From positions 1 through 13,453 of the forward strand of contig JAGRAG010000084.1 in assembly GCA_020435025.1 (NCBI GenBank): 13,453 nucleotides of DNA, in the 5' to 3' direction. Both the position numbers and the translations under genes were made by a program. The notes under the pieces are model-generated. The model had not been told where the DNA came from. It did no database searches and saw nothing but the letters and a program-made list of their open reading frames with translations. This document shows, one piece after another, positions 1-6,961 of this stretch; position 1 is the first letter of the stretch; each line of letters begins with the position of its first letter. The DNA is from Bdellovibrionales bacterium (lineage in GTDB: Bacteria > Bdellovibrionota > Bdellovibrionia > Bdellovibrionales > UBA1609).

Positions 1-35
1 TTTCCCCCGCAACTAAAGGGTGGAGTTTACAACGC

Positions 36-1064
36 TTAAAAAGTGTTGAAAATCCTTTTTGTCTTCACTTGTTTTTGAGGCTGAAGCTCTAAAATGGCCA
101 AAAGCTGCCCTGTTCTTCCTGAGATCGCCTTCATCCAAACCCCAGCTTTCCTCTTATTGACCTCTTTTTGCTCTGGAACTAGCCTCTTTTTTATCTCAGA
201 AGGCACCTGGCCATTCCTTAACAGCCGTTCATTTTTTCCAACCACAGTCAGCCCTTTTAAAGTAGGAAGCGACTCCACAAGTGGGATAAAGCTTTCCGGA
301 AAACAGGTTTTCAGTGGCAGCACATTCTGCCCCTCCTCCCGCATCAAGTGTACCGCCGCCTCTAAGTCGTCCAAAGGGATCGCCTCTCCAATTTGATAGG
401 GATGAGAATACACTCTACGAAGAGAGGTGAGGGTGGCCCCGACACGAAGGTTCTCCCCAACTTGAGAGGACCAGGAACGAATGAAACTCCCCTTACTGCA
501 CTTCATCTCTAACTGAAATGAATCGGCTTGAATCTCAATCTCTTTGAAATCAAAAAAGGACATTTCCTTTGAAGGCCAATCAATCTCAACACTCTTTCGG
601 GCATATTCGTAGAGTTTTTTGCCATCCACTTTTTTTGCTGAAAATTTAGGGATCAACAACTCATGGGACCCTTGAAGAGACTCGATCGCGGATTGAATCT
701 TTTCCATAGGTATATCGACGGTCTCCTTCGAAAGCACCTCACCTGTGCGGTCCAAAGAATCCGTTCTTACGCCCAGTTGAACAGCCAGAGCATATCCCTT
801 ATCCCCATTTAAAAGATAGTCTGAAATTTTGGTCGCTTCTCCAAGCAGCAAAACCATCAATCCTGATGCCATGGGGTCTAAGGTTCCAGTATGCCCGACA
901 GCCTTAATTCCTAAAACTCTTCTTATCCGAGCGACGACGTCGTGACTGGTCATACCTTCAGGCTTATCTACCAACAACAGACCGTGATATTCGGACGGCA
1001 CAACGCTTTTTAAATGGCGCTTTTGCAGAACTTTTGAGTTCTCAACACTTTCACTTTGCGACAA
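36..1064 (-). CDS. truB: tRNA pseudouridine(55) synthase TruB
   Basis: TruB isomerises U55 to pseudouridine in the T-loop of nearly all tRNAs in the cytoplasm. The N-terminal catalytic domain is clear: LLLVDKPEGMTSHDVV (about residues 29-44) is the TruB opening motif, and GHTGTLDPMASGLM (57-70) carries the catalytic aspartate at D63. KGYALAVQLGVRTDSLDRTGEV (89-110) and KGSFIRSW (about 190-197) are further family motifs. At 342 residues it is slightly longer than the E. coli protein (about 314), with a basic C-terminal region resembling a PUA-type tail. The start codon is TTG, supported by a perfect AGGAGG four bases upstream; the next in-frame ATG (M38) would delete the first motif. It is the last visible gene of the rimP operon, 54 nt after rbfA. 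In many bacteria rpsO follows, but only 35 nt remain here, so that cannot be checked. Identity is very secure; the exact start is likely. Confidence 0.96.
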   Translation of the reverse strand: MSQSESVENSKVLQKRHLKSVVPSEYHGLLLVDKPEGMTSHDVVARIRRVLGIKAVGHTGTLDPMASGLMVLLLGEATKISDYLLNGDKGYALAVQLGVRTDSLDRTGEVLSKETVDIPMEKIQSAIESLQGSHELLIPKFSAKKVDGKKLYEYARKSVEIDWPSKEMSFFDFKEIEIQADSFQLEMKCSKGSFIRSWSSQVGENLRVGATLTSLRRVYSHPYQIGEAIPLDDLEAAVHLMREEGQNVLPLKTCFPESFIPLVESLPTLKGLTVVGKNERLLRNGQVPSEIKKRLVPEQKEVNKRKAGVWMKAISGRTGQLLAILELQPQKQVKTKRIFNTF

Positions 1065-1068
1065 AAAG

Positions 1069-1093
1069 CCTCCTGAAAGCTCTAAAAGAGCCT
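1069..1093 (-). promoter_or_regulatory. truB ribosome binding site with small upstream hairpin
   Basis: On the minus strand AGGAGG (1069-1074) lies 4 nt before the TTG start of truB and decides that start. Immediately upstream is a short hairpin, AGGCTCT / TTT loop / AGAGCTT (1077-1093, one G-T pair), two bases from the Shine-Dalgarno. It has no long U-tract, so it is not a convincing terminator. It may tune ribosome access or mark an RNA-processing site; that is inference. The Shine-Dalgarno itself is solid. Confidence 0.6.
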
Positions 1094-1118
1094 CAATTTT
1101 CTCTCTTTGTTGATTCTA

Positions 1119-1499
1119 TTATTCTTGCTGAGAAGAGACTTTTTTCTCTTCCTGCTCCTGAAGATCGTGTAAAATCGCGTCTATTTTCATGACCTTTTCC
1201 ATACTCGTATCCAAAAAGAACTTTAACTTTGGACAATACCTCATCACCAATCGACGATGGATTTCTTTTTGAATATCGCCAGCATAACTTTGCAGGCTTT
1301 CCAAGGTAAACTCAGCATCCTCTATAGAACCGAACACACCGACATAGACTTTTGCCTGACGCAAGTCTTTAGAGACAATCACTCGACTGACTGACACCAG
1401 TCCTTTTAAGGGACCCTTAAATCCGCCCACCAGGTAATTTGCAATCACCTGATGAACTTCTTTTTCCACTTTCTGGATACGACGATTTTCACCACTCAC
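1119..1499 (-). CDS. rbfA: 30S ribosome-binding factor RbfA
   Basis: RbfA is a single-KH-domain assembly factor that binds immature 30S subunits near the 5' end of 16S rRNA and helps maturation, notably in the cold. The 126-residue length fits the family (E. coli 133). Recognisable blocks are RRIQKVEKEVHQVIANYL (about 6-23), VSVSRVIVSKDLRQAKVYVGVFG (about 35-57) and HRRLVMRYCPKLKFFLDTSMEK (81-102), the last being the family's C-terminal signature. A charged tail rich in E, K and Q follows. The start codon is GTG, and it overlaps the infB TAG stop by one base (TAGTG), which suggests translational coupling. AAGGA lies about 10 nt upstream, inside the infB coding region. Its place between infB and truB is the canonical order. 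Confidence 0.95.
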   Translation of the reverse strand: MSGENRRIQKVEKEVHQVIANYLVGGFKGPLKGLVSVSRVIVSKDLRQAKVYVGVFGSIEDAEFTLESLQSYAGDIQKEIHRRLVMRYCPKLKFFLDTSMEKVMKIDAILHDLQEQEEKKVSSQQE

Positions 1500-4300
1500 T
1501 ACTCTAAAGTCCTTGCCACTTCTTTCATTTCATAGGCCTCAATCATGTCGCCCACTTTCAGATCGTTATAGTTTTCAATGCCTATACCGCACTCATATCC
1601 TGAAGCCACTTCTCGGACATCATCTTTAAAGCGCTTCAGACTGGAGACCTTACCCTCATAGACCACACGACCATCACGAACCAGTCTTAAAAGGTTGGAT
1701 CTCGCAATCTTTCCATCCACAACACTGCAACCAGCAATTGTACCTACCTTAGGAACAGAAAAGACTTCTCGAACCTCAGCCGCACCGAGAGCGGTTTCTA
1801 CGACATCCGGCGAGAGCATTCCGCTGAGAGCTTTCTTAATATCATCAATCAATTCATAAATGATGTTATAACACTTAATTTCCACACCACGTTCTTTTGC
1901 CAAGGCCGCAGCTTTGACATCGGGTCGTACGTTAAACCCTATAATCAGGCCCTGAGCCGCAGAACTTAATAGAACATCAGATTCTGAAATACCACCGACT
2001 CCCGAATGAACAACTTTAACAGAAACTTCCTCATTTCCTGCCTCAGCAAACATTCCCTTAATAGCTTCAGCACTTCCTGCAACATCCACTTTTAGAACAA
2101 TAGGAAGCTCTGATTTGCCTTCGGTTTTTACATTCTGAAAAAGCTCTTCCAAGCTCATTTTAGAATGAGGTGTCGCCGTTTCAGCCTCTTTAATGGCCAT
2201 TCTTAACTGTGCCAATTCAAAGGCCTCTCTTTCAGACTGAGCCACATGGAACTTGTCACCGGCTTGAGGTACCTCTACCATTCCTGAAATAGATACAGGA
2301 TCGCTCGGATAGGCTACGTCAACACGTGTTCCTTGATCAGTAACGATCTCTCGAACTCGACCGGTCGTCGTCCCAACAACGAAATAATCGCCTTTATGGA
2401 GCGTTCCCTGTTGAACCAAAATAGTCGCAACATTTCCTCGCCCCTTTTCCACCTTGCTTTCAACCACTACACCTTCAGCAGAGCGATTCGGATTGGCCTT
2501 CAGCTCTTCCATTTCCGTAACCAGCAATATCTGTTCAATCAATTCTTCAATGCCTTCGCCTTTCAAAGCCGAAACTGGACAATAAATCGTCTGCCCACCC
2601 CAATCTTCAGGAGCAAGGCCATGTTCGGAAAGCTGCTGCTTGATACGATCCGGATTGGCTCCAGCTTTATCCATTTTATTAATTGCGACAATCACTGGCA
2701 CTTCAGCAGCTTTGGCGTGGTTAATAGCCTCCAAAGTTTGAGGCATCATTCCATCATCGGCAGCAACGACAATCACAACGATATCTGTTGCATTAGCCCC
2801 TCGTGCTCGCATTTCTGTAAAAGCGGCGTGACCAGGAGTATCTAAGAAAGTCACAATTCGACCTTCCCCAATATCTACTTTATAGGCACCAATATGCTGT
2901 GTGATACCACCAGCTTCTCCAGAAACTACATTCGCTTTTCGAATTGTATCTAACAGAGTCGTTTTACCATGATCCACGTGCCCCATAACTGTCACAACAG
3001 GAGGGCGTGACACAGGCTCTGCACCCAAGTTTCCAAAAATAATTTTTGAAACGAGTTCGTCTTCTGACAAAACCGTCTTTTTGACTTCATAACCATACTC
3101 AGGCGCAATCAGCGAAACCGTATCAAAATCGACAGAGGAGTTCATATTTACCATCTCCCCTAAAGACATCAATTTTCCGATCAATGCCGGCACCTTAACA
3201 CCTAATTGATGAGCTAAATCTTTAACAGAAATCTCTCCACCCAGTTCGACAACACGCTTGTGAGCCGCAGGGGTTGTGATTCTGGTCTGTTTTGAGTCCT
3301 GACTGGGCAACTTCTTTTTCTTGGGCTGAAAAATCACCTCTCGTTTTCTAAAGTCAGAAGAGACAAAATTAGCCACAGGAGCTTCTCGCCCACCTCCAGC
3401 TGCGTTAGCCGCTCCCACACCCTTAGCTTTCTTTCCAAACTGATCTCCACCACGTTTTCGAGAGGGTTCTGGAAAATCAGGGACCATTGGCGTTGCCGCA
3501 ACAAATCCCGTCCGTAGATTTCTTGGACCAGCCTTTTCACTGCCCTCTGGAGCTTTTCGTCGAGCTGCCGTGGCAGGAGCGCTACTGGCATTCCCTCCTT
3601 TAGCGTAGGATTTTACTTTCGTTAAATCCATTTTCCCAACTATGTTTCGTCGTGGCTTCGCTGAGGTTCTTTCCTCTTTGCCCTCTGAAACTTCCGAACT
3701 CTCATCCATCTCAGAACCCAAAGCTTCACTAGCGGACGAAGCCACTAGCTCTTCTGTCTCTTCGGATACGAATGACGTCTCCACTTCTATCGATGAAGAT
3801 TCCATCACCGCTTCCGCAGCTGCTCGATTCTCTTCAGATATCATTTCCGCTGTAGCTTCCGCTTCTTGCCGTTCTTGCTCTTCTCTCGCTTTAATAGCTT
3901 CAGGATCATGAACCTTCTTACGACGAATCACACGCTTTTTAGCAACAGCGGCCGTGGACTTCGGTTTTGCCACAGGTTCACTACTGCTACTGATAGTTGT
4001 AGATGCTTTCTTTACCGCCGCAGTTTTCTTTACAGCTTTCTTAACGGCCTTTTTCGCTACTTTTTTAGCAGCTTTCTTTGCCGTCTTTTTTGCGGCCGTT
4101 TTCTTTTTAGCCGTTTTCTTTTTAGCCTTCGCAGGAGCTGTTTCAGCGTCTAACTGACTTCGAATTTGAGTGATCATCTCATCATCAAGAGAAGCCATAT
4201 GACTTTTAATGGGAAGGTTCCACTCTCGGATCTTATCCATCAAAGCCAACGTTTCAATACCTATTTCTTTTGCAAATTCGTAAACCTTCATTTCGCTCAA
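1499..4300 (-). CDS. infB: Translation initiation factor IF-2
   Basis: IF-2 is the GTPase that recruits fMet-tRNA to the 30S subunit and promotes subunit joining. The domains are clear: an IF2_N helical domain (1-50), a Lys/Ala-rich stretch (about 56-98), an acidic Ser/Glu region (about 130-210), a basic Gly-rich region (about 211-345), a second IF2_N domain (about 350-405) and then the G domain. The G domain has GHVDHGKTT (440-448), GGITQHIG (464-471), DTPGH (487-491), NKMD (541-544) and SAL (577-579). Domain II, the linker and the C-terminal fMet-tRNA-binding domain follow to residue 933. All GTPase motifs are intact. The start chosen is TTG, because AAGGAG lies 5 nt upstream. An in-frame ATG three codons later (4291) would sit 14 nt from that site but cannot be excluded. 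The stop overlaps the rbfA start. The length and charged linker exceed those of compact IF-2s. Confidence 0.97.
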   Translation of the reverse strand: MSEMKVYEFAKEIGIETLALMDKIREWNLPIKSHMASLDDEMITQIRSQLDAETAPAKAKKKTAKKKTAAKKTAKKAAKKVAKKAVKKAVKKTAAVKKASTTISSSSEPVAKPKSTAAVAKKRVIRRKKVHDPEAIKAREEQERQEAEATAEMISEENRAAAEAVMESSSIEVETSFVSEETEELVASSASEALGSEMDESSEVSEGKEERTSAKPRRNIVGKMDLTKVKSYAKGGNASSAPATAARRKAPEGSEKAGPRNLRTGFVAATPMVPDFPEPSRKRGGDQFGKKAKGVGAANAAGGGREAPVANFVSSDFRKREVIFQPKKKKLPSQDSKQTRITTPAAHKRVVELGGEISVKDLAHQLGVKVPALIGKLMSLGEMVNMNSSVDFDTVSLIAPEYGYEVKKTVLSEDELVSKIIFGNLGAEPVSRPPVVTVMGHVDHGKTTLLDTIRKANVVSGEAGGITQHIGAYKVDIGEGRIVTFLDTPGHAAFTEMRARGANATDIVVIVVAADDGMMPQTLEAINHAKAAEVPVIVAINKMDKAGANPDRIKQQLSEHGLAPEDWGGQTIYCPVSALKGEGIEELIEQILLVTEMEELKANPNRSAEGVVVESKVEKGRGNVATILVQQGTLHKGDYFVVGTTTGRVREIVTDQGTRVDVAYPSDPVSISGMVEVPQAGDKFHVAQSEREAFELAQLRMAIKEAETATPHSKMSLEELFQNVKTEGKSELPIVLKVDVAGSAEAIKGMFAEAGNEEVSVKVVHSGVGGISESDVLLSSAAQGLIIGFNVRPDVKAAALAKERGVEIKCYNIIYELIDDIKKALSGMLSPDVVETALGAAEVREVFSVPKVGTIAGCSVVDGKIARSNLLRLVRDGRVVYEGKVSSLKRFKDDVREVASGYECGIGIENYNDLKVGDMIEAYEMKEVARTLE

Positions 4301-4305
4301 GGATT

Positions 4306-4311
4306 CTCCTT
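4306..4311 (-). promoter_or_regulatory. infB Shine-Dalgarno favouring the TTG start
   Basis: AAGGAG on the minus strand lies 5 nt before TTG (4300-4298) and 14 nt before the in-frame ATG (4291-4289). The spacing favours TTG as the initiation codon even though many IF-2 proteins would be annotated from the ATG (MKVYEF). This is a spacing argument only; N-terminal sequencing or ribosome profiling would settle it. Confidence 0.6.
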
Positions 4312-4348
4312 AGGTGATAGTCTCGTCGTGTTCATCGCTTCTACTCAT
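4310..4348 (-). other. Possible 12-codon coupling mini-ORF between nusA and infB
   Basis: The nusA end reads GAATGA, so an ATG overlaps its TGA stop (ATGA). That ATG opens a reading frame of 12 codons (MSRSDEHDETIT) whose TAA abuts the infB Shine-Dalgarno, as TAAGGAG. A second 12-codon frame (ATG at 4335, MNTTRLSPKENP) ends in a TGA that overlaps the infB TTG by two bases. Either could relay ribosomes across the 44-nt gap. Neither has a good Shine-Dalgarno of its own, and short ORFs like this arise by chance, so this is recorded as a possibility only. Confidence 0.2.
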
Positions 4349-5820
4349 TCCGAATCACTGTCTTCGGTTTCAGAAACTTCCTCTTCTGAAACTAAAGAGG
4401 CCGTCTCTTCATTTGCATCAAGTCCAGCAGAACTCTCTGCTTTGTTTAAAGCTTCCATCTCTTTTCTTAGCAGATCATCTGCTTTGTCTCTAGCAGACCC
4501 TGATTCTACAGAGGCACCTGCAACGGTCGGAGCCGTTGGGATCTCTTTACCCTCTGCAGCATATTGTGCCAACAAGTCCTTACAAGTTTGGATCAGTCTC
4601 TCTGCTTTTTCTGGATCATCATATCCAGGAATATTCATGACCTCTTCCGCATCTGTTTCGGCAATACTTTGGAAGGAGCCAAAACCTGATTGGAAAATAC
4701 TTTGCGCCATCGTCTCCGTCATTCCCGGGATCAACATCAAATTGAATATGGCTCCAGAAGTTCTGGCGGCCGCATCGGAATCCGAAAGTATATCCAGCTT
4801 CCAACCTGTCAGCCTCGCTGCCAACCGAACGTTTTGCCCTCTTTTACCAATAGCTAAACTTAACTGACTATCAGGAACCACGACTTCCATTGCTTGACCT
4901 TGTTCATCAACGAACACTCGAGAGATCTCCGCAGGAGCCAACGCATTACAAACAAAACGAGCCGGGTCTTCATCCCAATTCACAATATCAATTTTTTCAC
5001 CACGAAGTTCTTGTACAATATTTTGCACACCACTTCCCTTCATACCCACACAAGCACCGACAGGATCGACGGAGGGGTCTTTACTTCGAACAGCAATCTT
5101 AGCTCGGAATCCTGGTTCTCTGGCCGCTGCCATCACTTCCACGATTTCATCATAAATCTCAGGAACTTCTTGCTCAAAAAGCTTGATCAAATAACGAGAA
5201 TCAGCCCGTGACATAATGATCTGTGGTCCACGATTCGTCTGACGAACCTCTGAAATATAACCTTGAATGCGATCCCCAGGTTTATAAACTTCACCCGGAA
5301 TCTGCTCTCTAGGAGGGATATGTGATTCTGTACGCCCCAAATCAACAACAATAGCGCCTCGTTCCACTCGACGTGCAATCCCAGAAGCAATTTCACCCTG
5401 GCGCTCTTCAAATTCACTAAAAATAATTTCTCGCTCAGCATCTCGAACTTTTTGCGTAATAATTTGTCGAGCCATTTGTGCAGCAATTCGACCAAGATCT
5501 CCCGTTTCTAAACGAGTTCCCACCGAATCATGGATAGATACATCCGGATCAAGTAGTTTTGCATCTGATAATTTAATCTCAACTTCGTCATCAACAAAGT
5601 CTTCATCAGCGACCACTTCCATAAATTGGAAAAGTTCGACTTCACCGTTTTCTTCATTGTACTGAGCTTCGATATCTCTATAGGTTCCCCACTTTTTTCG
5701 AGCAGCGACTAACATCCCCTGAACGACGGCATCGACAACGATGGATTTATCGATCCCTTTGTCTTTTCCAATTTGCTCAATCATACGGCTTAAATCTGAA
5801 AATACATTGTCCACTGACAC
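4345..5820 (-). CDS. nusA: Transcription termination/antitermination factor NusA
   Basis: NusA binds RNA polymerase and nascent RNA and modulates pausing, intrinsic termination and antitermination. The domains are in the usual order: NusA N-terminal RNAP-binding domain (1 to about 130), S1 domain (about 137-203), KH1 with the GMKG turn (259-262), and KH2 with GKRG (325-328) inside VVVPDSQLSLAIGKRGQNVRLAARLTGW. A helix-hairpin-helix region (about 358-418) follows, then a Ser/Glu/Asp-rich acidic tail to residue 491. That tail resembles a degenerate acidic-repeat region rather than the two full AR repeats of E. coli. The start is GTG, with AGAGG 5 nt upstream inside the final codons of rimP. A second in-frame GTG two codons on is less well spaced. 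The gap to rimP is 2 nt. NusA autoregulates its own operon in E. coli, which makes the rimP leader hairpin relevant. Confidence 0.97.
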   Translation of the reverse strand: MSVDNVFSDLSRMIEQIGKDKGIDKSIVVDAVVQGMLVAARKKWGTYRDIEAQYNEENGEVELFQFMEVVADEDFVDDEVEIKLSDAKLLDPDVSIHDSVGTRLETGDLGRIAAQMARQIITQKVRDAEREIIFSEFEERQGEIASGIARRVERGAIVVDLGRTESHIPPREQIPGEVYKPGDRIQGYISEVRQTNRGPQIIMSRADSRYLIKLFEQEVPEIYDEIVEVMAAAREPGFRAKIAVRSKDPSVDPVGACVGMKGSGVQNIVQELRGEKIDIVNWDEDPARFVCNALAPAEISRVFVDEQGQAMEVVVPDSQLSLAIGKRGQNVRLAARLTGWKLDILSDSDAAARTSGAIFNLMLIPGMTETMAQSIFQSGFGSFQSIAETDAEEVMNIPGYDDPEKAERLIQTCKDLLAQYAAEGKEIPTAPTVAGASVESGSARDKADDLLRKEMEALNKAESSAGLDANEETASLVSEEEVSETEDSDSE

Positions 5821-5822
5821 GT

Positions 5823-6389
5823 TTACCTCTTTGTTTTACCTTTGTTGGGTTTTTTCTTTGGCCCAGGCTTTGTGTGGCTTTGGCCTCCAAAATCAAAAAT
5901 CAACTTTGCACGATGGACTATGTCTCTTGGTACTGTCCACAAAGTTTGGTCTTTTTCAATCACTAAACTCTCATCATCTGCCTGACGTAATACTCCACGA
6001 ATTTGACGAACGGCTCCTTTGGGAGGCTTTTTCCCTTCCGGAACTTCGATGGGGGCACTGGATTTCACCTCTATTTCTTCTCCCAGATATCTTTGAAAGT
6101 GCCACGTTCGACTCAACCGACGCTCTAAACCGGGGCTTGATATCTCAAGTTCATATTTATCTCCGGGAATAACATCTTCAACATCTAAGACCAAACTCAG
6201 GCCTCTTGAGATATCCGCACACTCGTCGACAGAAATAGATTCCTGCTTATCTTTCTTATCTGCAAAAACACGTAATGTGCGCTGTCCACCGTGGCCGACA
6301 AACTCCAAATCATAAAGAATGCATCCTTCGTTGACGCAGATTTCCTGTGCAAGAGCTTCCAATCGCTCCATAACATCAGATGACAGCAT
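5823..6389 (-). CDS. rimP: Ribosome maturation factor RimP
   Basis: RimP is a cytoplasmic factor needed for maturation of the 30S subunit. The signature GDKYELEISSPGLERRLSRTWHFQRYLGEEIEV (about 86-118) is diagnostic (YxLEVSSPGL in the family). The N-terminal half has the expected LYDLEFVGHGGQRTLRVFADKK and SISVDECADISRGLSLVLD blocks. The C-terminal SH3-like part (about 110-168) carries an insertion, APIEVPEGKKPPKGAVR. A short strongly basic tail rich in Lys, Pro and Gly ends the 188-residue protein, longer than E. coli RimP (about 150). The start is ATG with TGAGGA about 7 nt upstream. It is the first gene of the rimP-nusA-infB-rbfA-truB operon, 2 nt before nusA. The preceding gene is separated by an intrinsic terminator. 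Confidence 0.95.
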   Translation of the reverse strand: MLSSDVMERLEALAQEICVNEGCILYDLEFVGHGGQRTLRVFADKKDKQESISVDECADISRGLSLVLDVEDVIPGDKYELEISSPGLERRLSRTWHFQRYLGEEIEVKSSAPIEVPEGKKPPKGAVRQIRGVLRQADDESLVIEKDQTLWTVPRDIVHRAKLIFDFGGQSHTKPGPKKKPNKGKTKR

Positions 6390-6418
6390 TCTTTTTCCTC
6401 ATTTTTAGTCTTTACAAA

Positions 6419-6444
6419 TAAAAAGAGGACCTACCAGGTCCTCT
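6419..6444 (-). terminator. Intrinsic terminator or rimP leader attenuator
   Basis: A perfect 9-bp stem, AGAGGACCT / AGGTCCTCT, with a 3-nt loop lies at 6424-6444. On the minus strand it is followed by TTTTTATTT. This is a textbook rho-independent terminator for the acetyltransferase unit to its right. It ends about 30 nt before the rimP start. If the rimP promoter lies to the right of it, it would instead sit in the rimP leader and act as an attenuator. The structure is certain; the role is open. Confidence 0.85.
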
Positions 6445-6455
6445 CAACGCCTAAT

Positions 6456-6484
6456 TTGATAACAAAATCTTTTAATCATTGCAA
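6456..6484 (-). promoter_or_regulatory. Candidate promoter for the rimP operon
   Basis: On the minus strand TTGCAA (6479-6484) and TATCAA (6456-6461) are separated by 17 nt, each matching 4 of 6 sigma-70 consensus bases. Transcription would start near 6449 and include the 6424-6444 hairpin. It is the best-spaced pair in the 104-nt gap between the acetyltransferase and rimP, but the match is modest. Confidence 0.25.
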
Positions 6485-6493
6485 GGATTTATC

Positions 6494-6961
6494 TTAGGAT
6501 AATGTGAGAGACAGCAAATAGGCTGTTTCGCCTTTTCCGTAATAATCTTTTCTTTCTCCGACTTTTTGAAATCCCACTTTTTGGTAAAAGGCTAAAGCGG
6601 AAGTATTGCTCTCATGCAGTTCCAACCAAATCTCATTAACATCTTGATTTTTCTTAATTAATTCCTGAAACAACGCTAACATTTTCCCTTGATTTTGATG
6701 ATTCGGATCGGTGGCCAAAAGGTCTATCTCCACAAGCTCTCCTTGCTTCCTGTATAAGATAACGGCGCAAAGATCCCCACCCTTCCACAAAGCCAACGAT
6801 GGGTCCCTGTCGATATGCCGTCCTAAAGATCGAACACCCCAGGTATGTCCACCTATTGATCCCTGACTCTGTGAGTTAGCCCTTTCCCACAGCCGGTGCA
6901 CAAGCCATTCATCCCCTGGCTGAAGGTTTCCTATACTGATGTCCGCCACTTTATCGGGCAT
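6494..6961 (-). CDS. RimI-like GNAT N-acetyltransferase
   Basis: This is a GNAT-fold acetyl-CoA-dependent acetyltransferase of 155 residues. Motif A is VEIDLLATDPNHQNQGKMLALFQELI (77-102), with the pyrophosphate-binding loop QNQGKM; the usual final Gly/Ala is Met here. Motif B is IWLELHESNTSALAFYQKVGFQKVGERKDYY (111-141), which closely matches the RimI pattern (LEVRxSNxxAxxLYxKxGFxxxGxRxxYY). RimI acetylates the N-terminal alanine of ribosomal protein S18 in E. coli, and the neighbouring ribosome-maturation operon fits that role, but the wider RimI-like group has diverse substrates. I therefore give no symbol. The ATG start shares its A with the TAA stop of the upstream gene (TAATG), implying translational coupling to a secreted SurA-like protein. 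An intrinsic terminator follows the gene. Confidence 0.85.
   Translation of the reverse strand: MPDKVADISIGNLQPGDEWLVHRLWERANSQSQGSIGGHTWGVRSLGRHIDRDPSLALWKGGDLCAVILYRKQGELVEIDLLATDPNHQNQGKMLALFQELIKKNQDVNEIWLELHESNTSALAFYQKVGFQKVGERKDYYGKGETAYLLSLTLS

Noticed and set aside
2333..2845. Open reading frame of 170 codons on the plus strand inside infB
   Set aside because: Shadow of the IF-2 G domain on the opposite strand; no recognisable domain and no credible start signals.
3954..4157. Hydrophobic Phe/Ala-rich plus-strand frame that looks like a membrane protein
   Set aside because: It is the reverse complement of the Lys/Ala tract of IF-2 (AAG/AAA codons read as CTT/TTT), so the hydrophobicity is an artefact.
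4166..4867. Open reading frame of 233 codons on the plus strand, antisense to nusA and infB
   Set aside because: It overlaps two unmistakable conserved genes, has no family resemblance, and its Ser-rich composition is what the reverse of the Glu/Asp-rich NusA tail would give.
6444..6479. 11-codon frame (MIKRFCYQIRR) ending at the rimP leader hairpin, as a leader peptide
   Set aside because: It has no Shine-Dalgarno, no run of regulatory codons, and would lie upstream of the best predicted transcription start.
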